From Trichoplax sp. H2 (Eukaryota; Placozoa; Uniplacotomia; Trichoplacea), in contig NOWV01000209.1 of NCBI GenBank assembly GCA_003344405.1, forward strand, positions 1-64,000: a stretch of DNA of 64,000 nt, given 5' to 3'. A program made the translations under genes and the position numbers. The notes beneath the pieces were generated by a model, which did no database searches, was not told the origin of the DNA, and saw only the letters and a program-made list of their open reading frames with translations. Numbering within the stretch: the stretch's first letter is position 1; each line of letters opens with the position of its first letter. Of the stretch, positions 26,601-40,754 are shown piece after piece.

Positions 26601-29247
26601 TCTTTAATTTAAAGTAATATATCAATAGAAGATCATACCGAATAAGCATCAATAATGTTCATCCGCAATTAAATTCTTTTAAATCATCCTACATACCGAT
26701 ATCTCGCCAGATTGATGGCAATCATGTTGGATAATGATCCACCTAAAATAGTAAACATGATCTTCGTATTGAAGCCTTTCATAATTCTCAAGAAGTCCTT
26801 TCAAAGAGTATCGTTATTCTTAATAATATTTACTAGATGTTACTCTATTGCTTATTCAATATTGCCGAGATTGTATAGCAATTTATGCGGGAGCGCTAAA
26901 TCTTTTGTCCCATGCAACCTATCTAAACTATGATATTTGTTAAACCTCCACCTGGTGCAAAGATACCATCTCCATCATGGAAACCAATAAGTTGTGTCAT
27001 ATGCCTCAGGACAGCTTCTTCCATTAATAGAAAAGTAGGAGCAATCTCATAAGTTGCCCTATATAAAATTTAAAATAAATTAGATATAATCCGTAAATCC
27101 ATTTGAAGTTATATAGTATTTCCTCCTAGAATTGGCTTATTTTTGACTTTAATAATTATCAATCAAGTGGCTAAGAATCTTTAGGTTAGGATCGTAGAGC
27201 CTAAATCTTACATGTTAGTGCTAACTGTAGCCGCTAGCCATTCACCACAGACACTAACCACGTCTATACCACTGTGGAGCTGATTATAAAATCGTGGATG
27301 CCCTAAAAGTAGAATTAATTGTATTTACGAGTATGCTAATTCAAGCTCATATAAAAAATTTCTACTGGCAGCTTTGCGAAATATCCGATATTATATTTCA
27401 GATTAGCATTTGTAAGAATTAGGTAGTAAACGATTGAATATCAAATAGCTTACCAGATTTAGTGCAATAATGCAATGTCTGGCGACAGTATTCCATTACA
27501 GCTGCCATACTCTCTGGCTTTTCTCGTAATTCAAAGTTAATCAATTGCTTTAATTCACCTGGTTCCTTGAATTCAATGACTTTCTGACTACGATCATGGC
27601 AATTTTTCATATGCTTGATTAAAATGTTGACCATAGCATGTACAAAGTCCTCGAGATGAGGATTTTGATGAAAATTTTTCTGAATTTCTGTAATAGAGAG
27701 AAAAGATCATGTCAACAAATAATTAATCAGAAATGAGGTCAGCACGATCATAGTAGGAAGCTGATAGGGTGCAATTTACTTCATTCATGATTTATGTAGT
27801 TGTATAAATTTTCCATTTGATAGCTAGCAATCAAGTTCAGAAGATATTTCATATAAGTTAATGAGATTATTTGTAAAATTAGTTACTGCATTCGATGTCA
27901 TCAACATAAGAAAATAATTTGTAGCTATTCACTTAATGATTATACTGTGCAATTAGCTCATCTATCATTCTACAGTATATCGATTAATATATTTTCAAAC
28001 GGAGATACGAGTTTTAAAAACTTACACGTAGGCTATAATCTAGTTAGGTTATTCGAGAAGTTTGCTGTATAAAGTCAATCTTTAATAGTATTTTTCACCT
28101 ACGGACTGCAAAATAAGGAAGTTTTACTAACCCACAAGAAGTCTCTTCGCTTATTTTGATTAGTTATGTTTAGCGATATACAGTATATCATTCGAAACTA
28201 AGCGTTTGTAAAATTAATCGAGTCAATACTAGTATTTTACTTTGAAACTATACGTAGATAGGAAAGCCTCTCAGCTTATGAAAACCATTTACTTTGTCAA
28301 CAATCCAAACTTCGCCTAATACGCAAGATGAGAACTCGAAAATACTTTAATTTAAATATTGTTATCTTCGTTTAACCAATGCTGTAGATGATATGTATGA
28401 TTTTACAATAATTTCTTCCTTTAGCAAGTTTGACTCAGTTCCTACCGACTGTTGATATAGTAAATGCAATATGTATGAAATATTAAATCTTAGTTCAGTT
28501 TAACGATAGAATTAAAGTTTTACTATTTAAAGACAGCGCTCCCCACTAGCTTTACTTTAGTAGCTTTATAATTGGGAACTTATTGTAAGCTATTTGTACG
28601 CATTTTCTATTACGACGTTAAAGTCAATCACTGGTATGATATTATGCCAAGATACAGCTGCCATGAATGCTTGAAAACTAGCATAACTTTGAATTGTAAT
28701 TAGAAATAGGTATCTTCAATAATAGCTACATTACATGTATCTTTAACCTTAGGATGCTACTACTGTTCATTGTCATGTCAAAATTAATCAAGTAGATAAA
28801 AAAATTGCTCTATTATTTTCTAAACTGTATGATCAATCAGTTTGATTATTATTTAGTGATATTTTTAAAGCTTTCAAATCTTTATCAGTCATAATATCGA
28901 TAATTGCTTATGGCCTTAACATGCATACGTACAGTATATACTATAAGCGATTTTTCCAGTATCAATAACTAATTTGATTCATTGTTTATCTATAGTATAC
29001 GAGTATATTACGGCTATTACCATTACTAGAATCAGCTCTAGAAATCATAGAAACCAATCTTAAGAATCAGATCTTTCTTAAATCTTGGCAATAACCATAA
29101 CATACTCGTATACTCGTATACTATGTATAGATAAAACTTTAGTATTCAGTTCATCTAATTCCATAAACTAAAGCTAAATTATGGCTCACCGTCATCGTAA
29201 AGATGTTGAAATTTTTGATCTACTAACTCTTGGAAGGAATTATCCAT
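23646..29247 (-). CDS. PLP-dependent GAD/CSAD-like decarboxylase, copy 2
   Basis: Same family and same 14-exon layout as copy 1. Exons 5' to 3': 29247-29190, 27687-27454, 27302-27212, 27058-26952, 26742-26697, 26601-26532, 26437-26358, 26219-26165, 25662-25402, 24726-24574, 24444-24395, 24263-24212, 24112-24023, 23825-23646. The join is 508 aa with no stop, and all exon lengths match copy 1 except the last. Motifs: [90 protein letters not shown] and DAS are shared with copy 1. Several donors are weak (GTGGAG after exon 4, GTTGAA after exon 10, GTAGGG after exon 11), so splicing efficiency may differ. An upstream in-frame Met exists at 29361, but MDNSF at 29247 matches the other copies. Confidence 0.9.
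28984..29137. mobile_element. MITE-like imperfect palindrome in intron 1 of copy 2
   Basis: The ends are inverted copies: GTTTATCTATAGTATACGAG on the left and CTCGTATACTATGTATAGAT on the right. The inverted similarity continues inward (TATTACGGCTATTACC against its complement), and the centre carries a short CTTAAGA palindrome. The total is about 154 bp with no coding capacity. No convincing target-site duplication was seen, so a non-mobile palindrome is possible. Single half-sites also occur near 29516 and 63866. Confidence 0.45.
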
Positions 29248-31353
29248 ATCTCCAACTTGTCGACTAACTAGACGATAAAGTCGATCTATCACAGTAACCA
29301 AAGATGCAGAAAAAAGGGTTTGATTCGAGAGAGAACTGGGTGAGGGAGCGAGAATAAACAATAAAAGTATAGAAAATGTATAACGCTGTTGTATGCAATG
29401 ATCACTGCTCCAGCATAAGCACGTTAGACAGCTAGTTAGCTTGTCTGAATCTACTTCTGCTAATTACTTTATAATATCAATAATGCTTCACATGGCAGTA
29501 TAGTATACTAAGTTTACATACGAGTATATTACCATCAAGTTTCTGCTAGCAATACTTTAAATAGATTAATAATTAATTATTTAATTTTTGATACTGGCTT
29601 GCTACTGCCCAAGCCAATAGAAAATAATATGCAAGGTTAGAGTACTGCACCTGCGTAGGCTTCTGCACAGAAGCAGTAACCTTATTCATTTTCAAACAGC
29701 AAAATGAGCAAATAGTAGAATGTTGTTTTTATATGGAAAAACAGACCTGATTTATTATACCATCATTGCTTAACAGTTCTACACTTGCATGCCATTTGTA
29801 CAGAATGACTATGTTATCTATCTATTTTGATCTTACGGCTTCAATTTTGCCGTTCTACGAATGTTATGATGCGGTTGTTGGGAGACTTATGGTGTGTAAA
29901 ATATTTGTGGCAATTTCCTCGGGTTTGCTACTAAGCTATTCAGCTTGAGGCACTCCAGCTATGGTTCCTTGTTTGTTCATTAATAGAGACACTCGACTGT
30001 AATTAAAATTGTAAATATTTTCTATTGTCTGTTTAGATTTTCTAACGATAAATCGAACAGTATACCTTCCTTGAGGCGATGCAATCGTAAAACTAATTAA
30101 CTAGCAGTTCTCTGGTCCTGTCCTCACCTACTCGTACATTAAACACATACCAGTAATAACCTTATATCATTGATCACATTAAATACAGAATCTCAACAAA
30201 ATTCCAATATTTTGTAAAATACTCGCGCTAAACCTTTCTAAAGGGATTTAAATAGATCTTTAAAACAGATACACTACAGCGTATGACAATATAATTACCT
30301 CTTTGCTACTTCGTTCAACGTCTATATTCATATTCCTAAGTGACATGTTGGACAGCATATATTGGCAAAAGCATATAAGATCTCTAATTAGCGAGAATGG
30401 GTGACAATACGAAACTTTAGTAATAGTACCTTAAATGTAATTTTACCGCTTTATTATGGCTTATCCTACTCTTTCAACTACTGTATGTGCATAGAATGAA
30501 TTACTTAGATTACAGTATGCTGTATGTTGTATATATACCTATAGATTCACGTTATATATCTTCATTGTGCACTTGACACGATCTAACTTTACTATTTGTC
30601 ATGTACTCTAAAGCCCCTAACATTGGCATTAATAAATCTAGTCGTTCACTTGTTTTTAAAACGAAAATATCGAAATTTTATTCTTAAAATTGGAGAGATA
30701 GCATGCTATTACACTTCTAATACTTCAAGTATAAAATAATTAAAGAAAGTTCATCACAATCACTTATTAATAGTTTTAGGAAATAATCACCCAAATTCAA
30801 GAAAATTAAATATAATATTGGCAAAATCAGTCTAGACCCAGCTTGATTTAGTCAAATTTTGGTTTTAAGTAACTTTAATATTGCAATTACATCAAGGCAT
30901 TATTTTATTACGACTAGTCGTAATTATAAGATTTATTAACCTTGCATTTCTATCGCAATATATATATCGTGATTATATAGTTATCCATCATTCAAACTTG
31001 GTACCATTGCTCTGTTAAACAAATTCTGTCTTGTACAGTGCAATAGATCGTGAAAACAACGATTATAATAACGTTGAATAGAAGAGTAGGCGAATTTAGA
31101 ATTTAAATATGACTATCAGTGCTCATATTAGTTGAAAGCGAAATGGTTGATTGAATAAGATGATTACCTATATACCAACCACCTCTATAATTATAATTGC
31201 TATTTTAGCCCAAAGAAATGTAGTAATTACGATTAAAAGTTGGAATAGAGCATAGAAAATACATGATTTATAGGCCAATAAAAGGTAATACAGTAGTATC
31301 TAATTTGATTTTCAAAAATAGACTAGGTTAAATAATCAGTTGAAGCCATTCTT
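29248..31353. other. Intergenic, nothing recognised
   Basis: Spacer between decarboxylase copies 2 and 3. No coding exon, RNA gene or clear tandem repeat was seen. A short + strand frame at 29766-29948 has no supporting features. Confidence 0.5.
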
Positions 31354-34300
31354 CTACGAATTGTGAAAACCATTTTGTACAAATTCAATTCTTTCTCCAA
31401 GTGACTCGATTTCATCAAGAATAAAATCCATGTCATCAAATGTTGTAGCACTATTTAATATGATCATCCGGAAAAAATTAACTTTATCATCCATAGGCTG
31501 ATAGCCAACGAGCATTGAGCCTCTTTTGGTCATTCCGGCTTTAATTTGAGGTGCTACCTATTAGATTAATTCAAAATTAAAAGTTTGATAATAAGAATTA
31601 GTCAGCTGTAACTGCATTCCATATTAAAATTCACCTCATAGCAAAATTGAATTAAAACATTAGCACTTTATTTTCACATAAAATTTAAACTATTTGATAG
31701 AAACCAATGAGTACAAGTGTGAGTAGAGATATAAATAATTCATTTTACCTTAAATGTAGGATAATCTCTCAGAAGGTATAATAATACTTTAAGGGTTTAC
31801 TTATATTCGGTCTAAGAATTTTATTACTATTTTGTCATCTCACCTGACTTAGTTTTCTTCGTTTAACGTCACCATCAGATAAGTTTCTGATAGCCGTAGG
31901 TATATACCAGAAGCAAATACTTACATAAACGGGCTTTATTCGTGTATAAAAATATATAAGGATATATGAATATTTTTAACTAATAACCTTTTGTTTATTT
32001 AATCAGAAATTTGATTATTACCTCAACAACCAATTCGAAGCCGTCGCGGTTCCGAATTTTCTCAGTTAGATAACTACCATAAGATAGTAATGCACATTGA
32101 TAATATTAGAATCATCAGAAACAGCTTGAGAGATTTACACATAGGCAATTATTGGTAATCAGTGATTATGACTAGACAATTTCTTGCATTGATATTTATC
32201 TACGTAAAATTTTATAGTAGAAATATAATTTACTTACTTGGAAATTTCGTAAGCATGATGCAGCTTTTTGGTAAATCCCTGGTCCCCCTGATATAAAAAT
32301 GACATATAAAGTAATGTCGTCATGTATTTCTTAATCTGATGCGTGACAAATTACAGTTACAGCATGTAAAAATCCACATTAATAAATAAATCTAGCCAAA
32401 CATCATATCATATCAATCTGCTTACCTTAGCTTTCCACATCAGCCACAATTTCATGATATCAACATGACGACCACATTGAATAGATTTATTTCCGGTATC
32501 ATATGATATATCGTATGTCATTTTATCTTTTTGAAATAAATATGACGCCGGTATTCCATGACATTCTTCTAAGAGTCCCTACATCACATAATTATAATAG
32601 ACCATGATACCGAAAAATCAGACCAGAAAACTTTTAATACTGTTTGCTATCAATTTCTGAAGTTAATTATTTCTAGCAAAATGTATTAGTTCTTATTTTA
32701 TATGAGATAATATCTGATATGTTACCGTCTATGGTAACTAAATAACCATAAGTCTATATTAATGTTTCATATATTACTAGACATTTGCCATTGAAAGCAA
32801 TATTATATCCATCACTTAATAGACAGTGTCTACAGCTAATGTATCTACAAGACGCAATATTATAAATAGATCTATGATATTAAATATAGCGCCAATTTTT
32901 CCCTAAAATTAGTCTAACACGTAGTTTACTCAAGAGCTTTAGCTTCTATCAGCATAGATTTATCCATGGAATCAAATTTTTCTCGAATTTAGGTAAATTA
33001 AAAATACAAATTTTACCTAATAGTTTCAACAATACCTTTTTTTTTGTCAAGAAAGCGGAACATTGAAAAGGACAACCCATAAACTTATGCGGATTCCAAG
33101 AAATAGAGTCAATTCGATGTATCCCCTTCATCAAGTGACGTTTTTCTGCTGATAGAATAATTGCACCACCCCAAGCAGCATCGACATGTAACCATAAATC
33201 ATACTTCTGGCATATATCAGCAATTTCGTCTAATGGATCAAAAGCACCAAAGACTGTTGTACCAGACGTAGCATTGACCAATATGGGTGCAATACCCTAT
33301 AAAAAATGATAAATGGTAAATGCCATACATCCTGCTCTTACCAAGATAGAATCCAAAGAGAAGAAGTTACTGCCTTATAAGCCCTCTACTTTTTACCAAA
33401 TTACCTGAGATTGAAGGTGGATTATTTGGTTTTCTAAATCAGAAGCCAACATGCGGCCTCTGAAAAAAATGCAAATAATTATCAAAGTATTATAAATATG
33501 CGAAGGTAATAAAAAGCAACATTCATAAATAATCCAGGCATAAAATGTAGATCTTTGCAAAATTGATCTAACTTACTTTGCATCACAATTGATCATAACT
33601 ACATTATTTAGACCAAAACCCATAAAATATGCTCCTTTTTTAAAGGAATAGTGGCTCTAGATTGTATCATGGTCGGAATAAAAGCAAAGGTAGCTCTTAC
33701 GTAAATTACCATCACTTGATAACGGTTTTAAAAATTTCTTTTGGTTAGCTTTTGATCTTACGTGTTTCGAAGTTAATATTGCCATACGAGGTAAAGAAAA
33801 CAATCCTTCCATTTTACTAGTTGGAAATTTCCTTCATAAAAATCGATGAAATTTTGCCGATGACGAATTAATCCAAATTATTCGACATTCAGTTTAAATT
33901 GATACAGAACCGAAGGAAGATTATTTCTACGCGTATTTCCTACGTTACGATTAAATCTATTGGATACTTACTTGTGCCTTGCTAAACTTATGGCATACAT
34001 ATTTGATAACGATCCACCTTAAAATTATCAAAAGTAGCTTATGATCTAGTAAATCGATATTTTTTTTAAATATATTGTTACGCGTCTATTGAAAGAGGAA
34101 TTTTTTCATTACATGTACTCTACAGTATATGATAGCTAAGCTGTATCGCATTAGGTGTTGTTGTATAAGTCGTCTATGTAATCCAATTTAATTTTACCTG
34201 GTGCAAATATACCATCACCATCAGAAAAGCCAACTAATTGTCCCATATGTCTTAGAACAGCTCTTTCCATTAACACAAAAATTGGAGCAACTTCATATGT

Positions 34301-36669
34301 ATACCTGCATAATATTATGATATATAGTCTGACGCTTACTATCTAATAAATAAAAGTTGGTATTTATTCCTAATCAAGACAAGCTTGTACATTTACGCCT
34401 TACATGCTTGTATTAGCTGTTGCTGATAGCCACTGTCCACAAAGACCAACAATGTCCATGCCACCGTAGAGTTGATTAAAAAATCGAGGATGACCTATCC
34501 ATTATGAGATTTTTAAATAGAGGAAAGAATAAAACAATTTCAAATTTCGTACCGTATTTCTATCATCACTTTTATAATCAAAAGTATACTCCAGATTGAA
34601 CGATATTGCCTATTCGATTATTACCAGTTTTTACGCAATAATTTAATGTTTCTCGACAATAATCTATAACGGTTGCCAAATCTTCAGGTGTATCCTTTAA
34701 TTCAAAGCTGATCAACTTGTTTAGTTCTTCAGGTTGTCTGAATTCAACGACTTTTTCATGCCGATCATGACATCTCTTCATATATTTAACCATAATTTGG
34801 ACCATAGCATGAATGAAGTCATCGATGTGTGCGTTCTTGTTAAGACTGCTTTGAAATTCTAATACAGAAATAGAATTGTTTATGTATGAAGGTATAGTAA
34901 TACAAACGTATAATATCAATGAAATTTAACTATTTAAAATCGGATGCAGTAATTATACTTTATATGTGTATCGATTTCTGGATTATACAGTATCATTGAT
35001 CAGGCAGCACAGCTAAACTACTAATACCGTAAAACGAATGTATCCATTACTATTAGCAATTTCTTACCCCAACTATGTAAGACTGGCGTACGAAATACAT
35101 TCATTAGTTGTTCATTCTGGTACGAAAAACTTTGTACTTTCGTCTAAACTGAATAACTGCTCAATTGAATGACTATCCAAATACAGTACTATTCGGGATA
35201 GACCAATAACGAACTGCTGAAGAATTCATTATACAATCTTAACAAATCATACATACAGTTCCTTCACTGCGTTTCATTCATCTTTATAAACTATATGTTA
35301 TTAAATAACTATAGAAAACTTAATTCCGCCGGTAAAGTAAAATTTTAATTTAATTCTATTGTTAAAAGTAATCAATCCAATCCTTATGTAATGGGAAAAG
35401 ATGGCCTTTGACTGTAATTAAACCATGAAATGTCCCCTTATATCGATCATTGCAAACTCAATGGTGAAATAAAAGGTGCCAATCAATCATGATTTGCAAG
35501 AGTAGTAAGAATTGGGGTCATATACATAATTAGACTGCATCATTCATAATTATATTTTGTATTTTATTGCAAACTTTAAATCATCTTGTCTTACAGATCC
35601 TATTGCCACTTGATTTAGATGCTATCATCTACAGTAAAACGTAGCCTTGTGATTTTGTTTTAGCCATTATTTTTGTTAAAATACCAACTTAAATCAAATT
35701 ATTCATGCATAGTAGATATTAAGATGCCAAAATCAACATAAATGAAATACTCTTAACGATGCATTAAAGTCACTGTCGTTTGATTAAATCTTACTATACC
35801 GATGCAGTCTTTTTACAGAAGGTTCAAAGATGAACTATGGTAATGCATTTATTACTGCTAATCAGACAGAGGATAAATTACAAAAAAGCAAACTCATCTT
35901 AAGCATATTGATTGGTTGATCAAAGCCAACTAGCTAAGAAATTTAGTTGAACTTGCTAGTCTGCAGTCGAATAGCATCATGACAACAAATTTGCTAGCCT
36001 GTAATCGAAGAGTATCTTTAAATATTGATTAGTAACTACACTGAAATATTCTAATCAGTGAACAAGTATGCAAAGTAAAAACAAGCAGGGCTTTCTACTA
36101 GTTCTTTATAAAATGCTATTTCAAAGTACATGCTGGATCGTTCATTGATTGTAAAATTCAACGAATTACAACAAAAGGATAGGCCTACCATCGTAACAAG
36201 AGTTAGCTGCCATTCAAAGATTCTATTGACATGTATTATGGGACTACCTACTGATCCTAGCGTTTTGGGATTTCATTAAAATAATTGAATTGTAGTCAAT
36301 CAATTAAAAAACTTCAATCTAGAATTCACTTTTACTATTCCCAAGATATGAATTTTTGTTTGCTCTACTAGCAATCGAACAAGGGTAGCCGACACTTAGG
36401 ATGGCAACTCAATTTTATTTTCAACATGGCACCGGAATTCTGAAGATTCCTTCAACTAACTTCCTATCAACTTACAATCCAATTTCACTCCAAATTAATA
36501 TCGTGTACGGTTTAATCCAGCATAAAGACGTGTAGTACAGCATTCACTTTTAGTTTTTATTGGATCAGAAAATGAATGGAAATGGGAAAGAATATGGGAA
36601 AATAGTCTTACCATCATCGTACATCTGCTGAAATTGAGGATCACTAAGTCCATCCAATGACATATCCAT
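31354..36669 (-). CDS. PLP-dependent GAD/CSAD-like decarboxylase, copy 3
   Basis: Third tandem copy. Exons 5' to 3': 36669-36612, 34858-34625, 34494-34404, 34304-34198, 34017-33972, 33831-33762, 33656-33577, 33459-33405, 33296-33036, 32578-32426, 32287-32238, 32073-32022, 31933-31844, 31557-31354. The join is 516 aa, close to the usual CSAD/GAD length. This is the most canonical copy: [80 protein letters not shown] with the Schiff-base Lys, [35 protein letters not shown]. The QCGRHVD block is GAD-like, whereas copies 1 and 2 have QCGRRID or QCSRRID, closer to CSAD. Intron 1 is about 1.75 kb. The start MDMSL aligns with the other copies, and an in-frame stop lies upstream. Confidence 0.92.
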
Positions 36670-38980
36670 TTCCAAGTTCGTACGATGAAGAGAGTTTTTG
36701 ACGTCAACAAGCTTATTTTACAAATAAAGTAATTAGCGATAGAAATTAAAGGGAAGAGTTTCTACTAAAGCCAATTTTTCTCTCGTAAAAAGAATTTCAG
36801 ACCGATTAATTTCTCTATAGGTAGTTGAACACTAAAGTATTTCTCGTGCAGATGCTCTTGCTGATCAATCTAGCTGTACAGCCTGGAACTGTACGTTGAT
36901 GAATGGTGTTTACTAGTCGAATAACTACATTATTAATTAGGTAGATGCACTATCCCACCGGTACAACCCAGTCCTATCTCTCTAAATATGCTATCAATAT
37001 GTTGGACAATAGTCTATAATTGTAAAACAAAAACTGAATAAAATTAACAAAGTTCATAATAGTTTTTTGTCTTTGACTAACAGAGTTGAATAGCTATTTA
37101 TTAAATCCCATGAATATAGTAAGTAGATCAGCTCAGTAGGACTACTTGCCGCATAGTTTATTGACTTAGTCACTTTGAATATTGAGGTTATTAGAATTCC
37201 CTAGGTAATTTCTGTCAATTCCCTAAAGTTGAGCACGTCACAAAAATAGTATAGCATTGAACGGACAAAAATGCTATGAGGCAAATGGTTTATAGTCAAA
37301 GGCATAATTTCAATTTGAAAGAGTATAAAGTACAATGTGGCTGCAGTGCAGTAACATTCAAGATGAATTACTAAAGCTTGATATAAATGCTGAATGCGCC
37401 CATGCCGTATTGTAGATAGTGGAATATTATAAGTCTGCTTGTTTCAATGACTAAGCCATAGGTAAGAAAAAAGCCTCTTTCTCTCTTACCTCTATGGTCT
37501 AAATCAACTATTGAGCTACAGTATAATAAGATTAGAACAGCTTGATATCAATGTTGAACGTGGATGTGCAACATCATAGATAGTGCAATAGTATTAGTCT
37601 ATTCATTTCAATGCCTAAACATCGAAACGAACTCGTTACAACAAACTTAAGGCTGATTTTGATAATTGTGCTCCTATAACTATCATAGCCATGTTTCTAA
37701 AACCAACAAACGCCAACTAGATCTTGAAGCATTCTTCACGATATTCAATTTCAATAGATGTAATTGCTTTAACCATTATACTATTGCTAGGGTTCAATAT
37801 AAATCGTGAAAGACCATCTACTATAAGATTGATTATAATATATAGCATCTCTATTTTATTATTAAGCTATTTCTTTATGCATGCATAATTTGCTCAATTC
37901 TCGCTTCATGAAGTGCTGTAACATTATTAAGCTGTATCTCGACAAGACGGTTGTGATCGCTACCGCTAACTATTAATTTATTATCATCTACCAACCATTC
38001 AAGGCTAAATCTTGAAAATACACGTACTATTGTAAAAGTTAACACTGTAAGGCTTGAAATATCATCTTTGGCCGTTCAATCTACATAACTATCTTTAAAA
38101 TTGAAAAAGTAGCGGTTCTGTATTAAGGTAAGCTGTTAACGAAAACAGGTCAATGTTTCTATTTGACAAATACTTGCATTAAGAAATAGTCTTAGCTAAC
38201 GCTACCGGCTAAAATCAATCGACAAGCTATTAGGATATTACCCCCACCCAGTTCATCACTTTTACAATTAGTACTCAAGATCATACAGTATACCACACTG
38301 AAATATACAAATCAAGCGGTATCGAATCACAAAGAAAAATAGGATATGATTTAAAAGTCTGCTTAATTTGCAATTCTACATGTCTAAAGAATTTCTTCTA
38401 TGCGCCCAACGTTCGATTATAATGGATATTAAGATAAAATCGATATGCTATGCGTAATACGAATACTACTAAATAAAAAGAATTGGCGATAATTTAATGA
38501 TCAAGTACACAGTAGGTCTCCTTAGGTATATGGTATCGTGTCAAAATGTAACTAATCATGGAAAATCGAAAGACAGAAATAGGTTGGATGATCAATTTAA
38601 TTGCCGCTCCGTTTCGTTCATAGTCAATAACTGCCTAATAGGTGTTATCGTTTAGTTAATAAAATAAATCAAAGTGACAAGCTCTTCACATACAACCGTG
38701 ATCGTGCCTACCTTTTGTAACGATTAGAGAAAAGCTGAAAATAAGCATCAATCTTAATCACATTGATTTTAGTTTTCTGAGGGCAATGACTTTGTATATC
38801 GTGAAGATAGCTCGATGAAACAGTATCATGCCACAATATTTTGTCGCTAATTTGGATTACTTGTTATATATTACGATGTTATAGTACTTAGAAGAGGAGA
38901 GCTCTCGTTCGCTACCAATAAAGCAGACTATGATCCACACTACAACCTGTGTATTGGTAATAATTCATTTAACAGGTTAT
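36670..38980. other. Intergenic, faint duplications only
   Basis: No gene was recognised. Two diverged ~180-bp segments around 37320-37460 and 37500-37640 share blocks such as CTTGATAT and AGATAGTG, and may be an old duplication. Confidence 0.4.
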
Positions 38981-38994
38981 GTTGGTGGTTAATT

Positions 38995-39135
38995 TTAAAG
39001 TGTACTGGTTAAAATTATTCTTAATGCCACACAAGACACCACTCTATCGTGCATTGTGGCACTATCTCCTATCGTACACGCGATGTCGATGGAATGATTT
39101 CGTTCTGCTGAAAATGGATGGACCTTACGCAGTTT
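38995..39135 (+). pseudogene. Possible decayed Ig-like domain exon
   Basis: One frame reads ILNATQDTTLSCIVALSP, then MSME, a TGA at 39095-39097, then FRSAENGW. This resembles strands B-C of an immunoglobulin domain, with the Cys present and the invariant Trp codon (TGG) turned into TGA. No second Cys or clean splice sites were found. This is a weak, pattern-based call. Confidence 0.25.
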
Positions 39136-39744
39136 AGCTTAACTCATGATTATTTGCTCTCTCGATAGTGTTGTTTGCTGCCAATAACATCATGAAATAC
39201 CGTCCAATAAAACGTGTAAGAATTAACACCCAATGCAATCGTTGGTAGACAAGACGAGTACAGTATTCGCTTACAGTAGAAATTGAATTTACTGGACCCA
39301 TCCTCTGTATATTTGATCAATGAATGCAATTATGAACACTCAAACTATTTCATTCTCTCTTTCCTGTTCATTTGCTTACTAATACAGAGAAAATAATACC
39401 TGTAAAGTGTAAGGGACATTAAGATTGTAGTCAGCCATTGTAGTATTTATAGAAGCAGTTGTGATCGATCAATGCAATCAGTCAACACAACTAGATGCAA
39501 CTAAAATGATGACCAGAATTGAGATTTTGATTAAAGTATTCAAGGAAAACGAACATCGATACGTTTCCTTCAATTTTATTCCTTATATACGTGCATACGC
39601 GTCTTGTAGAATAGGGTCTATAAATTAATTATCCAAACTTACAAATTAGGCATTTATTAGTAATGACAATCCAGTACTATGAAATGGACAATATACCAGA
39701 TTATCCTTTCCTAACGGTGCAATTTACCTTATATAGGGATAAAT

Positions 39745-40350
39745 AACGAATCATATTTTTGTTGACCGTCAACGTACAAGAATTGGTGAAGTCAATTATC
39801 GCAATGTGATGGCTGGTATCCGTAGAAATGGATCAAGTGAACAATTTGGTTATGGTCTACAGTATTTCAAGGGATAGTTTAAAATTTAACTGGGACCATT
39901 TGGCTCATAAGATTAAGGATCACTGTTCTGTATTCAGGGAGATGAAGAAAATGCGTATAATCCACTACAGTACACTATATCGATAACAATTCACGGTTCC
40001 AGTAAACCTTCACCAATGACAGAATCTACGATAAGCCTATGATTAATAATAGTATGGATTCATTGGATGATCACATTGGAGGTGTTCATTTTGAAATGAG
40101 TATAGTACCTCGATTGATTCAATCAATCATCATAGTATGGCTACTGTAATTTCAGATATGACATCCAGATCGAGATTGCTGCCCGTTTGACAAGGATGGC
40201 TGGTAGAACATCTGATAGCACTGGCATATTTTATCATTGGAAAATTGGAACAAGTTATTCGAAGCACCATGACGATATTACTATGTCCTTGAATAGTTAT
40301 GATATAATTGGCCGCAAATGAATGGTAGGAAATGCAACTGTGATAACTTC
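39745..40350 (+). pseudogene. Coding-like fragments in mixed frames, gene relic
   Basis: Three stretches look protein-coding but are not in one frame: VDRQRTRIGEVNYRNVMAGI (about 39762-39870), MINNSMDSLDDHIGGVHFEM (about 40040-40150) and, after a possible TTTCAG acceptor near 40156, IQIEIAARLTRMAGRTSDST running to a TGA near 40320. No family was recognised. It may be a dead gene or exons whose splice sites were missed. Confidence 0.25.
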
Positions 40351-40754
40351 ATACCTTAATCGCTGACTGTAGGCATAGCGGTATTTGCAGCTAAAAATAT
40401 GCTACATTGCACAAGGATTTTAACGTTTATTAATAATAAAATAATCATGCGCTATGAAGCTATGGTGAAGGGAGACGCCATGAGAATGATATCACTTTTA
40501 CCTCATTCAAAGTCTGTTTCGTTCTAGTGATATGTTACGCTTTTAATGGGTTTATCGAATAGCCGTTGGGCATTGCAAGCATGCACGGTAAAAAAGCTTG
40601 TCTGCTCACACTTTACTATGACCACTTATTTCTATTTCTATGAGTACACCTACTGCAATACCATTTTGTTAGCTCATGCTTGCCATTAAACGCTCTGTTC
40701 TTGAATATCCTCTTTAGCCTGAATGATGGCCAAAGATAGGGACGCGTTGTCCCT

